Shown: in pieces, positions 51,989 through 62,793 of the stretch | How positions within the stretch are numbered: position 1 is the stretch's first letter | How the letters are laid out: every line of letters starts with the position of its first letter | Origin: Notospermus geniculatus | Lineage: Eukaryota; Nemertea; Pilidiophora; Heteronemertea; Lineidae | Length of the DNA: 64,000 nt | NCBI GenBank assembly: GCA_002633025.1 | Contig: NMRB01001339.1 | Coordinates: forward strand, 66,649-130,648 | Direction: 5' to 3' | Position numbers and translations under genes: made by a program | Notes under the pieces: generated by a model | What the model was told of the DNA's origin: nothing | Databases searched by the model: none | Seen by the model: the letters and a program-made list of their open reading frames with translations, nothing else

Positions 51989-52159
51989 TAAGCCATGGAT
52001 GACGTTGTTGCGTGCACTTGTTTTCTGTAACGTCAAATTTCGTGACGGTGTATCCCGGTGTAAAAGAATCTAATATCCCCCGATATGTGATGTCCCCAAC
52101 AATACATTTACGGAATAAGCGGCACCATTGAATTGGACTAGAGACCAATACCCTTAATC
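51989..52159. other. Short gene-free spacer
   Basis: Nothing recognised. Confidence 0.4.
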
Positions 52160-52403
52160 CCGTGACAAACAATGTAGGGGGCATCATGAGGTTGTGGGCA
52201 TTAAATTCTATCACACCGGGTTCGAATCCAGCCCGGGCCATATGGGATTTCATTCCCGGCTCTTCACCTCCGTCGCATGGGACAGTAAGCCGTGGTGCCT
52301 TGTACCCTGTTTCCTTGCAAGGGCAAGTAGTAATAAACCACATCCAAGTGACGAACATGAGTAGCTTGAGATGGCCTCTTTCGTACGTACCAGGGCCAAT
52401 ATA

Positions 52404-52557
52404 GGGAGGTTTCGAAATCAAACGATAAACGTAAACGTTGACGACAACATTATTTTTGTACGGAAAATGCAATATATATGTGTTTAATGTGTAGATGAAA
52501 ATAACGTTGTCGTAAAGTTTATGTTTATCGTTTGATTTCGAAACCTCGAAACCTCAC
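52404..52557. mobile_element. MITE D, copy 2 (TA target)
   Basis: Ends GGGAGGTTTCGAAATC and an inverse ending CCTCAC, flanked by TA. The right end carries a short duplication (CGAAACCTCGAAACCTC). Confidence 0.75.
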
Positions 52558-52562
52558 TACTA

Positions 52563-52672
52563 GGGAGGTTAAGAAATCAAACGATAAACGCAAACTTTAA
52601 CGACAGCGGTACCGAAAATGCAATATAAAATCTGGTGAATGTGTAGTATGAAAAATAACGTTGTCGTAAAGT
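52563..52672. mobile_element. MITE D, copy 3, truncated
   Basis: Starts GGGAGGTTAAGAAATC three bases after copy 2 and loses its right arm where the SINE2 tail resumes. Confidence 0.65.
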
Positions 52673-52725
52673 GTGATGCTATGGCTTCAGCCCTGACGGA
52701 AAAATCATATTAAAACAGAAAATAC

Positions 52726-53088
52726 AGCATAAAAATGTGTGGAAAATAGATAAAAATGACGGACGAGTATGAGCATTGGAATGGTTCCGACTTATATCTG
52801 CTGCTGCAGCTGTAAAAACATTATCTACCTGAATTCTTCGGTATGTGTATTCTTGCTGTTTTTAATTTAAGTTCTTAAAAAAAGTGAGAAGAACGCTTCA
52901 CCAGCTATCTCTTTTACAACATTTCGATACAAACAGGCATGCATTCCATAATTAAATTAGAAAAAAAACATGATTTTTTTATTCCTTTGCTTAATTAAAA
53001 GACGACTTTTGTTTAAAAAAAACGACACTTTGTTTCGCGGAGCGGATCAAGCTAGATTTTTATCGCAGAACAAAATTATTTTCCTGTC
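52726..53088. other. Gene-free stretch
   Basis: AT-rich, nothing recognised. Confidence 0.4.
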
Positions 53089-53092
53089 TTAA

Positions 53093-53398
53093 AGGTGCTC
53101 TAGTTCGAATTGTAAACATTACGGTGTGCCACCTATTTTCAACTTCCGTCAACTTCGGTACTAACAAATCAGATGAAATCGAATTAAATCTTGCCTTTTA
53201 CAACTTTCTCTTTGTTTTTGAGCGTAAAATCACAAGTATATTTCAGTTACAAGAAAATTTATCAAGATAGACATAAAAATAGATAACATTAATGTTTTGG
53301 TATACACGGTGCTGCCACCTGTCCGAAGAAAAATAACTATTATAATCAACCATGTAAATAAACAACCCGTTATGTTTACAATTCGAACTAGAGCACCT
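53093..53398 (-). mobile_element. MITE F, copy 3, TTAA target
   Basis: 306 bp, TTAA at 53089-53092 and 53399-53402. Reverse orientation to copies 1 and 2; inverted AGGTGGCAGCAC at 53309-53320. Confidence 0.8.
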
Positions 53399-53445
53399 TT
53401 AAAGCTGAACTATCAAAAATCTACAAGGCCTCGTGGAAAAGCAGC

Positions 53446-53697
53446 CTTAAGCAAGGCATCCACCATTGATTTTCAAGCTGATTTTGCCTTGCGACTTGCG
53501 TTGCAACTGGGCACTCGATCGCCGTAGTGGACACGCCAGAAGACGTGATTTCCACCAATGGCGAAGATGTGGTCAATTTCAGTCGGCAATCGGTCGGCGA
53601 CCGTTATCAGTTTCCTTGCGATCGTATTCAGTCGCAGGTTGCAGGTTGCAAGTCAAGTCGCAAAGCAGAAAATCAGCAGTGGATTCCCAGCTTAACA
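53446..53697. mobile_element. Diverged foldback related to element T
   Basis: Ends around GCCTTAAGCAAGGCATCCACC and GTGGATTCCCAGCTTA, with CTTGCGA/TCGCAAG words as in T and U. The arms are poorly matched, so the assignment is tentative. Confidence 0.45.
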
Positions 53698-54098
53698 CAA
53701 AGCAAATTGAAGGAACCAGCATAAGAAACTTTCAGCTGCATGTTTTTGTTTTTTCTTTTTTTGTTTCAGTTCTGCCCAATCTTCATTTGTTTTTTTTATT
53801 CATTTGTCATTTGCTGTCAGACAGCTGCCTCACGTGACAATCGAATTGTGTTTGCGTCATAATTACTTCTAATGAATTGAATCGGAGGGACAGAATTTGC
53901 TTCTGTTGTTTTTTTTTCATTTTTCATTATTCTTTTTTCTGTCTTTTCAAAGGACACATCGTTCTTTTGTTAACCACGCGTTTCTCCAAGGAAGAAGTCT
54001 CATTTCATCGTAACGATGTATGTAATGTAATCGTTTCTTATTTGAAATATAAAATGCATATACATGTACAAGTGCAAAGGGCCGAAGCCGAGGCATTA
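53698..54098. other. Gene-free stretch
   Basis: T-rich sequence; the frame at 53877-54209 is not protein-like. Confidence 0.4.
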
Positions 54099-54517
54099 GG
54101 GGTGTGTTTCAAAAAGTGTTTCGTCCGACACCGGAATATTTTCACCATTCTTTTGTCTACTGGTGAAAGGCTGTTTCTTGAAACTCAACAATATTTATGT
54201 CAGATCTAGGTATCGTGGAGCTCTAAATTATGGCACTGCAAACTAATTGATCTATTAACCCCTTAAAGTCTGACAACAGAAAGTAGTTTTAGTGTCGGAC
54301 GGAATGATAGATTTTGCTGGTAAGCTCAATATTTTTTGATACCCTCCTTCAAATGAGTGTACACAGTACGCCCAAGATGGAGAAACTAATAGTTAAAGGT
54401 CTATATTATCAAATACTACATTTGATTTTTGGAAAATCAATGGCACAAATCTTTGTGATCATTTCAAAGATAAATTTTGCCCCATTTTCTTGGGTGACCA
54501 ATTTTGAAACACACCCC
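54099..54517. mobile_element. TIR element FF (TA target)
   Basis: 419 bp, ends GGGGTGTGTTTCAAAA and the inverse, TA at 54097-54098 and 54518-54519. The body is not palindromic and not coding. Confidence 0.75.
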
Positions 54518-55126
54518 TAGTGGTGAGCTGTGTGTAAGACCATGGACACTTGTAATCTCATGTTTAGGGGCATAAAGTAGTTCATACGGACCTGCCAGAA
54601 AAGCACCACATTATCCACACTTTCATTTAGCTCACCTGTGAGCTACATGTTTTTACAAGGTAGTACATTGTAAGTGTATTGGAACACAATGTGGCATAAA
54701 TGGGCGAATAAAACTTTTTGTGGGACCTATCTAAGGGAAAATGAGTCGAAATAACAGAGGTGGTCTAATAATTTTTTTCCTGATCTGCATTTCACAAGCC
54801 GTCAGTTTTGGATCCACTCGAAGCAAATACCAAAAATGTACCACTGCGCATCCGATACCCCTCGTTATCATCTCCAACAAAAAAGGTAACCCGTAAATTG
54901 GCCAACAGAATCGGACAAAGCCACAGTGTACACCGGGGTATAACCACCTCATTTCTTGCTACCGTTTGATTTGCCCTTGGCAATTTGGGCATTATTGGTC
55001 TAGCCCGAGGGAATGATGACGTCATTAAAGGAAGGAGTACTTTTTAAAAGTAGTTCCTATTGATTGGTTCAAGCGCATACGTTTCTTGTCGCACAGACAA
55101 TTTCACCATCTTTGCTTCTGTAACAT
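54518..55126. other. Gene-free stretch
   Basis: A short TAGCTCACCTGTGAGCTA palindrome occurs near 54629. No exon. Confidence 0.4.
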
Positions 55127-55722
55127 TAGTGAGGTTTCGTAAATCTGACGAAACACGAAGTACGAAATACGAAATTGGACTTCATTTCCATGACGTAATG
55201 TATTTCAGGAGATGGTTGGTACCATAAATATCGCCTGCTGCAAGAGCGTCTTTTAGCATACTGTATGACGTTAGACCGATAGAGTTATGGTGTATATTAA
55301 ATTTTGAAATTTATCTTTCGTTTCCACTTTGTAGATACGAAGTGGAAATGGGCTGTTCGTTTTCGCCAATTGAGGAATCTGAGTTGTGATCCTTGAGAAA
55401 ATGGAGAAAGCCATGAAGCTGCAAATTGCAGCGATTATTCTGTACAACACAACAAATAATCCCTGTAATTTGCAAGTGCATAGCTTTTTCCGTTTTCCCA
55501 AAGATCACAACTCAGATTCCTCCAGTGACGAAAATGAACAACCCCTTTAAAAATTCAAGATGCACCACAACTCTCTCGGTCTTACATGATATGCTAAAAG
55601 ACGCACTGGCGGTAGGGTCATTTGTGGTACCAACCATCTCAAGAAATACATTACGTCATGGAAATGAAGTCCAATTTCGTATTTCGTACTTCGTGTTTCG
55701 TCAGATTTGCGAAACCTCACTT
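55127..55722. mobile_element. Foldback element C, copy g, with nested PP
   Basis: Complete C ends on both sides. The centre (GAAGTGGAAAT) is interrupted by PP at 55350-55545. Confidence 0.75.
55350..55545 (-). mobile_element. MITE PP, copy 2, inside C
   Basis: 196 bp, GGGCTGTTCGTTTTCGCCA to CAACCCC. Matches 4054-4250 end to end (the element is near-symmetric, so strand is arbitrary). Removing it restores the C centre, except for one extra T. Confidence 0.75.
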
Positions 55723-56027
55723 AATTGTACTTGCGCACACAGCGAACTGATAAGTCGCATGTTTGTTTATATCAAGCCACAAAACGAACCTTGAAATTGA
55801 CAGCGGTAAGACAGCAGCTGAAATAATTTTGTTATCAGGCAATCACTGCACCCAATGTTTCACTTCATTGAATAAAACAATTGGCATCTGACATTGATTT
55901 TTTAAATCTTCCTCTGGGCGATTGTCATACCGTCTACAGCAATGAAAATACGCTGACAAAGTTTCTTCAGTTAGAAAATAGTGACCGTGTGTTCGCGGTT
56001 ACTCACCGACCGAGCCGGAGGACATTA
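55723..56027. other. Gene-free stretch
   Basis: Nothing recognised. Confidence 0.4.
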
Positions 56028-56788
56028 CTGAGGTTTCGCAAATCTGATGAAAAACCAAGTACGAAATACGAAATTCAACTTCATTTCCAGGACCTAATGT
56101 ATTTCTGGAGATGGTCGGTACCACAAATGTCCCTGATGCCAGTGCGTCATAATAGTGAGGTTTCGCAAATCTGACGACACACGAAGTACGAAATACGAAA
56201 TTGGACTTCATTTCCATGACGTAATGTATTTCAGGGGATGGTTGGTACCATAAATATCGCCTGTTGCAAGAGCGTCTTTTAGCGTATGACGTTAGACCGA
56301 TAGAGTTACAGTGTATTTTAAACTTTGAATTTTATCTTTCGTTTCCACTTTGTAGATACGAAGTAGAAATTTAAAGATTCAAGATGCACCATAATTCTTT
56401 CGGTCGTACATGACATGCTAAAAGACGCACTGGCAGCAGGGACATTTGTGGTACCAACCATCTCCAGAAATACAATGGGTCCTGGAGATGAAGTTGAATT
56501 TCGTATTTCGTACTTCGTTCTTCGTCAGATTTGCGAAACCTCCCTAATAGCATGTCATGTAAGACCGAAAGAGTTATGGTGCATCTTGAATTTGTAGAAA
56601 GATAAATTTCAAAATTTAATATACACTGTTACTCTATCGGTCTAACGTAATACGCTAAAAGACGTCATTGCAGCAGGCGATATTTGTGGTACTCAACCAT
56701 CTCCTGAAATACATTACGTCATGGAAAGGAAGTCCAATTTCGTATTTCGTACTTCGTTTTTGTCAGATTTGCGAAACCTCCCTATTGT
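56028..56788. mobile_element. Cluster of element C copies (h, i, j)
   Basis: 56028-56152: left-half fragment ending at a CAGTGCGTCA block. 56154-56549: full copy. 56550-56788: right-half fragment with an ATGTCATGTAAGACCGAAAG start. They share TAGTGAGGTTTCGCAAAT junctions, which suggests repeated insertion or recombination at C ends. Confidence 0.65.
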
Positions 56789-57360
56789 TTGTGTAACCAA
56801 GATTGTCGTGTGTATGGAGGAAACCAATCGACCGATGAACTGTCGCCGTGAATTGGCCACAACCCGAGGTGCGCTCCACTGTCATTAAACTCCACCCGCA
56901 GTTTCAAACCGCTACCCACTACGTTACCCGCGCTCAGAAACTGTTATTGTTGACGCCAGCCTTAAAGTATGACCAAGAGACGGCATTAGGTGTCCGATTC
57001 GGGGAATCCCCGTTGGGAATGTGCCAAAATGTGCGGTGCGACTTGCTGGCAAAACGGACCAAATTTGTGGTTCTCGGCCAGCTTACATGAAGTAATTGTA
57101 TCATATAGCCTTCAAAATGTCCCAAACGTGGATGCACACGTGACAACATTGATCAAATTTGCAAACGGCGTTAATTTTGTTGATTTTCCAGTTGGAAAAA
57201 TTATGAATACACAGTGTACATTTATTTGTACACGTATTCATAGCCAATCAGAAAGTGTGTTACGGCGGCGTCGGGTAAATCCGTGAAGATGGCTTGTGAT
57301 TGGATCCCTCGTCAAACAGCGCCGTCTATTGATTATCCGTCAGTTTTGGCGCCAATCATG
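56789..57360. other. Gene-free stretch
   Basis: The frames at 56848-57090 and 56990-57286 overlap each other and lack splice context. Confidence 0.4.
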
Positions 57361-57411
57361 CCAGTGTTTAGTGGGTCTATAGGCCCCTACCTATGGCCAA
57401 CTAAACACTGG
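57361..57411. repeat. Small hairpin
   Basis: CCAGTGTTTAGT and its exact inverse, separated by 27 bp. Confidence 0.6.
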
Positions 57412-57677
57412 GGACAGTGTACCCTGTCATTTGACGTCTAACTGGTGTAGCCTTCGTGCAACGTCACTATTTTGTCAATCAAAATGACCAGACTGAATGT
57501 CCGCTCGGCTACATCCCCGTCAGAGGCGATCCTAACTTTATATTCATGAGTTAATTTTCCTCGAGCAATTCGGCATAAAGAGAGACGGATGACAACGAAC
57601 CAGGCACGAGGTCAACAACGTTAAACTTATTAACGATTGATTGGGTCATCTTGGATCCATCTGAGGTATGGGGCATC
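57412..57677. other. Spacer without a gene
   Basis: Nothing recognised. Confidence 0.35.
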
Positions 57678-57985
57678 CACGTTTATGTACACTTCTCTCG
57701 CAGTGTTTTGTTTCGCTCCGTACCTACACTTCACAAACCACTGCTTCGATGGCCGGTATTCTGCTGATTTACCGCCAGATGGCACCATTACTGTTCCCGT
57801 TGCCGCGCTGGAGTAAGTGTTTTAGGATTTTGCTCAGTTGCAGCCTGATGGCGGGCGCTGATTGGTTGGACAGTAGTGGTGCCATCTGGCGGTAAATCGG
57901 CAGAATACCGGCCATTCGAAGCAGTGGTTTGTGAAGCGTAGGTACGGAGTGAAACAGAACACTGCGAGAGGAGTGTACGTTTATG
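57678..57985. mobile_element. Long palindromic element LL
   Basis: Arms of about 125 bp are nearly complementary (GCCGGTATTCTGC, GATTTACCGCCAGATGGCACC and their inverses) around a loop at ~57800-57865. Single copy in the window. Confidence 0.7.
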
Positions 57986-58095
57986 GTAACCCGCTTCTGT
58001 CCTTTTTCCCCTCAATGGGTACAAGCCCTCGCCACTAGGCCCAGGCACAGTCAGAGCTTTGGTATCGCTTTGTGGATGGCCATGTACATGTACAC

Positions 58096-58238
58096 TTACA
58101 CCGAACGCGAATTTGCGTGCGATAGGTCAGCGCGCGATTTATGCTTTGGAAGCCTTTGTTTGCGTACAGTGCGGCGGAAAATAACAAAGCCTTTGCCACG
58201 CGAACATACGCATCGCGTTCGGTGTATCCCTAGCCTTA
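58096..58238. mobile_element. Foldback RR, first of an abutting series
   Basis: ACACCGAACGCGAATTTGCG and an inverse ending TCGGTGTATCCCTAGCC. The interior holds CAAAG and ATAACAAAG words shared with SS and TT. Confidence 0.6.
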
Positions 58239-58292
58239 CTGATTGGTTGAATGCTTTCTCGACGCGTTGCTTACGCGCCAGTCTGTAACCAG

Positions 58293-58439
58293 CTAAGGCT
58301 AGGGATACACTGAACGCGATTTACCCATCGCGCGCGATTTTCGCACGAATCTCTTTTGTTTCGAAGGCATTGCGGCATGAAATAACAAAGAAACAACGCG
58401 CGCGATGGGTAAATCGCGTTCAGTGTATCCCTAGCCTAA
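58293..58439. mobile_element. Foldback SS
   Basis: GGCTAGGGATACACTGAACG to its inverse, with GCGATTTACCCATCGCGCGC arms and the shared GCATTGCGGCATGAAATAAC centre. Confidence 0.75.
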
Positions 58440-58571
58440 GGGTGGGTATACACTACACGCGATTCGCACAACGCATGCGATGGTTCTTTGTTATTTCATG
58501 CCGCAATGCCTCCCAAACAAAAGCAATTCGCGTGCGATTCCGAATCGCTTCTAGTGTGCACCCACCCTTAA
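58437..58571. mobile_element. Foldback TT, abutting SS and UU
   Basis: AAGGGTGGGTATACACTACA and an inverse ending CCCACCCTTA. The centre again has GTTATTTCATGCCGCAATGC, here inverted relative to SS. Confidence 0.75.
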
Positions 58572-58800
58572 GGGCTCGCTTCCACCAGCATATGGTGTCG
58601 GTGTCGGCGGTAACTTCGGCGTCGGCGTTCGAATCACTTCTATGTTAAATCCATTGACTGTTTCAACGTCACTGCACTTTCGCGTCAGCGTCGAATTGCG
58701 GTGGAAACAGACAATGGACTTAACATAGAAGTGATTCGAACGCCGACGCCGACGCTGGTGGAAAAGGGCCCTAAGGGCTCGTTTCAACCAGCATATGGCA
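58572..58800. mobile_element. Foldback UU and the start of another
   Basis: GGGCTCGCTTCCACCAGCAT to an inverse near 58771, then a fresh copy of the same end (GGGCTCGTTTCAACCAGCAT) that breaks off by 58800. The arms hold GTCGGCGTTCGAATCACTTC. Confidence 0.7.
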
Positions 58801-58895
58801 ACAACTCTACCGCGGACGTGAGGAGAGCGAAGGTCCACCAGTATAAAACCAAAGGAAAAAAGCTAGGGATTAAATAAATTGCATATCGTCTTTGA

Positions 58896-59000
58896 GTCTT
58901 TTCTGGTCTCTCCAACTGAAAGGTGCCTGAGGAAGACCCCGGTTGGGGTCGAAAATTCGCAAGTTTCTGGAAGTTGACTTCTTGATATTTATTTATGTCT
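58896..59000 (-). repeat. Dispersed repeat J, copy 4
   Basis: The best-preserved copy: TGCCTGAGGAAGACCCC, loop, GGGGTCGAAA, then AAGTTTCTGGAAGTTGACTT. Confidence 0.65.
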
Positions 59001-59678
59001 TTTGTGGACGAAGGCAGGAGTGTCTCTAGTCAAGTCAACAATTTTTAAACATGTCCTCATTACCACGTTTTTCCTCGTTAGGTGATGTATTATTGTTCTC
59101 ACCGCTATGGTATCATGGCAAGGTGCCTAATGATGTGAATGGCCGCGGTGTTCCAGTTATTTCCTGGTGTTTCTACCGTATTCCGCATTGTCATTAGCCG
59201 TAATTGCTAGGATAGACGGTCCTTAATAATGCACCGTGTCTACTCAAAGGCAGGAAACGAGCGACACAATGACAAGGAAAACCCTCCGCGTAACATATTA
59301 TTTCAAATGAACAACAAGTGGATTTAAAGTATCCAAATTTGAAGAAAGTGAAACCTGGTGTAAATGTTTTACAAAGACTAATTGCTCCAGTCGGAATCAT
59401 AAACTATTTTCATTTTGTTTATGCACTTTGCGCCATGGATAATTTCCTTGAAGTAAGGAAAAGTCATCTCTCGGTATCAGCAATTATCTACCTTAAATGA
59501 GGCCCGATACACAATTTGTTTAATTCGAAGCGCTCCATGTACTAATGGGGATCATAGCTATGATAGAGGACAGCATATCGTAACCTGGTTCTATACAATG
59601 GGCACCTTTTGTGTGAGAAATTGATCAGGGCCGACCCGGCAGCACAGAAAGCCCGATAGTGCTAGACTATAGCTACGG
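59001..59678. other. Gene-free stretch
   Basis: Nothing recognised. Confidence 0.4.
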
Positions 59679-60347
59679 TTACACCTGTTGAAAATACCCG
59701 TGTTTTTCCAGACCCGTGTCAAACCCGTGTGTACGAAAAGCCCGGCGAGAAGTCACACTATGACTACATGTACACTGTAGTTAAGTAGCCCGGCGACAGG
59801 TGCACTGCATGCGCTGACTCTTCGGTCATTTCTGTATTGGCACACATCGTTGGAGGCGCAAAAACGACGTCACTTAATGGCTGCGCCATCTGTAGCGGTG
59901 CTAAGAACTAACGAAAATAGGGGCATTTCGAAAATCCCTTGTTTTTCAGACACGGGTTTCTTGAAGCCAGGTGTAACGTTTTTCAGTGTGGACGTTTTTC
60001 TGTGTGATTCCCATTGTTCGGAACACACTGGGAAACGGACTCGCTGTTTCTCTGTGTGTCGCCCATTGTCAAGTCGCCGCTTATTCCGTCAATCTATTGT
60101 AATGTCACACTGGCACACGGGCCACACTGAAAAACGTTACACCGGGTTTTTTCTGTCCGCACCTGTTAAAAACGCGGTGTAATAATCCTCTCCGAGCTCG
60201 AACGGTTTTTGGAGGGCTTAATTGAGGTCCCCATCACAAAATTTGAGTAGTGTTGACGAGCACCGGGCCTCAGGAGGGATTTTTCAGAGCCGGGCTAGAC
60301 CCGGGTGTCAAAAAACCCGGGGATTTCTATGTAGTGTAACCACGGCT
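59679..60347 (+). mobile_element. Element V, copy 2, interrupted by MITE A
   Basis: Matches copy 1 up to TTGAAGCC, then MITE A (59968-60145), then a longer and diverged 3' part ending GTAGTGTAACCACGG. Confidence 0.65.
59968..60145 (+). mobile_element. MITE A, copy 2, nested in V
   Basis: Ends GGTGTAACGTTTTTCAGTG and the inverse; same interior words as 10558-10722. Confidence 0.75.
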
Positions 60348-61668
60348 ATAAACCCCATAATGTCTGTGCGCTGGCATGTCTGCTCCGTTCAACCGAGTTC
60401 TTACCTCACACGTATGATGTCACATACATGTAGATTACCGTAGTGGGCTCATCTCAAACCAGGATCATCGAAAAATCTCTTGCCTCTTACACTAAACTCC
60501 TGTAAGTTTTGGGAAATATCCAGGTACAGTTTTAACCCGCCTAAGTGTCTGGGGAATTGTCTTGGTTCGCAATATGACTAATCAACCAATTAAGAAACCA
60601 TCGCCATTCCGCTAATTGAATTCAAACTAACGAAAGAATCGCAGACGACGTCTCCTGAGACGCCGACAAAAAGATAATTTGCCGGCTTACAGTGTCGAGG
60701 GATTATATGCTGGGTATGTAAAGTTCAATATACAATCAATTATTGCCCTTGTAAGTGAATTAAATTTGTAAACATTTTTTTATTGTACTTCTGGGGATTT
60801 AAGACGTTTATTAGTGTATACAAAGTGTCTGTGTGTTTTTTGGTAACCCGGATGTAATGATCGGGTCGACTCGAGTTCGTCTTAGCAATGGAAACCGAGA
60901 AAAAATCAAAAAAATACAGCTTACGAAAAAAAATGCATGTCCCTTATAGGGTACCGTATCATTTTAAGATTATTGGGAAGATAAATTGCCGAAGTTCACA
61001 TCTTCCATGCAGAAAATGCTTCTTGGAGGTGTGAAATTCAGGAAATTCAGTGTCGCCGCCTGTTCTGAGCCGTCGCAGGGTCGACCTGACATCAACATGT
61101 TCCACTTCTGTGCCATCACGGCAGGCGTAATCCGCTCCCATTTTGACCCGACTCGAGTTGCGACTCCCTGCGAGCAGATGCCGTAGACTGGTTCCCATCT
61201 TTGCCGCTCCACTGCGCACGCTCTTTGCGCATCGTCTGCTGCGCAGCTTTTTACGCAATGTTTGTAACTAAAATTAGATCAGGTCCACGTGTTCCTACTG
61301 TCAGTGCCATTTGACAGATCATGACTATGGGATCGCATAACTATGAGACTGAGCAGCACTCATGCATCTGTGCATAGGAGTAGGACTACTATCAGGCGAT
61401 GGCCAACACACATTCAGGGTTTTTGACAGAGGGTAAGTCCCCTCGACTTATCTAGGCCTGCCCAACTCCTAGAAAGTACCTCAGAATTGTACCTGGTGTG
61501 TGTGCAAATCAATGCAACCATGAAAATAATCGAATAACCGAAATAATCAGATGTCTTGCAAACATCCACTTCTGAGGTTTTCAAACTGCTTCGCTTTAAC
61601 CAAATAGCTCACTTACATGTACCACTATCTACCACATGACGCCATCTTGGATGGAGGGTTTTTCCGAA
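60348..61668. other. Gene-free stretch
   Basis: No supported exon. On the minus strand, around 61165-61212, a short frame begins MERQRWEPVYG and echoes the peptide encoded at 61705. Confidence 0.3.
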
Positions 61669-61704
61669 CAAATATAAGTCGTGACGTCATAACACCCTGT
61701 CAAA
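61669..61704 (+). promoter_or_regulatory. Possible compact promoter (TATA-like, CRE)
   Basis: An AAATATAAG word near 61671 and a perfect TGACGTCA at 61682-61689 lie just before an ATG in a strong context (CAAAATGGCGG). A GCCATCTTGG element lies about 60 bp further upstream. The arrangement suits a metazoan core promoter, but the transcript is not proved. Confidence 0.3.
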
Positions 61705-61848
61705 ATGGCGGTCCGTGCCTGTCTTTGTATAGCGGAACAGGAGCGCCAGCGGGTGGAACGACAAAGACGGGAACCAGTCTACAGATGCCGCCTGTTCCAC
61801 GAGTTGACTTTTGCGCCTGATGGCGTCTGTTCCATCGTGGTGGCGCAG
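61705..61848 (+). CDS. Possible first exon, unknown protein
   Basis: 48 codons from ATG to a donor, GCAG|GTATCG, in phase 0. The segment ERQRVERQRREPVYRCRL is strongly basic. The similar minus-strand peptide at 61165-61212 (MERQRWEPVYG) suggests two fragments of one dispersed protein-coding family, possibly a transposase N-terminus. The family was not recognised. Confidence 0.25.
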
Positions 61849-62791
61849 GTATCGTACGTGCGACCTGACATAGCATATAGCCAAGAATATATAAGTACCA
61901 AGAATGTACAACTCCGAATTGTGCCAAAAAATGAGTTTACTAATTTGCCTCTGGTGACCCTGTAACCGAAGGGATCTTAATTTGTGAAGGGTTATTGTGT
62001 AGAGAAGATCATTACGAACAAAATGACACCTCCCGCAGTTATATGCACTCAGAAATAACCGAGCTACAGAGCAGTTTTGAATGGACCATATTTTCGACAA
62101 ATTGATATTGTACTTGATCTCATTGTCGGGCACTCTGACCTATACAACAAATCCATGGTTTCACCAAAATCAAAAAAAAATTGTATGCCAGTAATATGTC
62201 TGTAACTTCACATAAGAATGTTGATGATATTCTAAATAATACAATTCAGTCAACAATCGTTAAATCTAAACATTGGTTATTTAATTAGAAGGCCTATAAT
62301 TACCGTACGCCCTCTATTATCAGAAAAAGTAACCTAATGCCCACCCTTTTGATTGATTACTAAGTTGTACATTCTTGGTACTTATATATTCTTGATATAG
62401 CCCACCCGATAAATAGATATCGCAGTCTCCAATCCATTTGGCTCAGGTAAATATGTATTTATTGATATAAAAAGAAAGAGTTTGGTAAGGAATCTATTTT
62501 TCAAAACCCATCCTCCTTATGTAACGGAAAGAAGACATACTAAAAGCACAAAATGTAAGGACGTTCGTTCTCTGAAAATTAATGCGCTTATCGTGTCATT
62601 TGTCTTAAACTGAAAATAAAGGTTTAACACGATAAGATACGCGATCCTGTACCGGAGGGGCGTGAGAAGGGGCTAAGGACACCAATGTCACCAATGCGTA
62701 GGTGTCCCACCCACGGTTTCCTCCTTGTTAATTAGTTAGATGGAAAAATTGAGGTGCACGGATTGATTCTTCACCGACATTAAAACCTCAC
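61849..62791. other. Gene-free stretch
   Basis: The long minus frame across 61687-62133 lacks protein-like composition. Nothing else seen. Confidence 0.4.
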
Positions 62792-62793
62792 TA

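Larger units (their letters stand above)
52160..52725 (+). mobile_element. SINE2, copy b, interrupted by two D MITEs
   Basis: B-box GGGTTCGAATCCAGCCC at about 52208; the body matches 39955-40085. The tail (TGCTATGGCTTCAGCCCTGACGG cut across) resumes after the insertions. The uninterrupted tail at 40090 shows where D entered. Confidence 0.75.

Noticed and set aside
61687-62133. 148-residue minus frame
   Set aside because: Random-looking composition, no splice or start context, and it overlaps a more protein-like plus frame.
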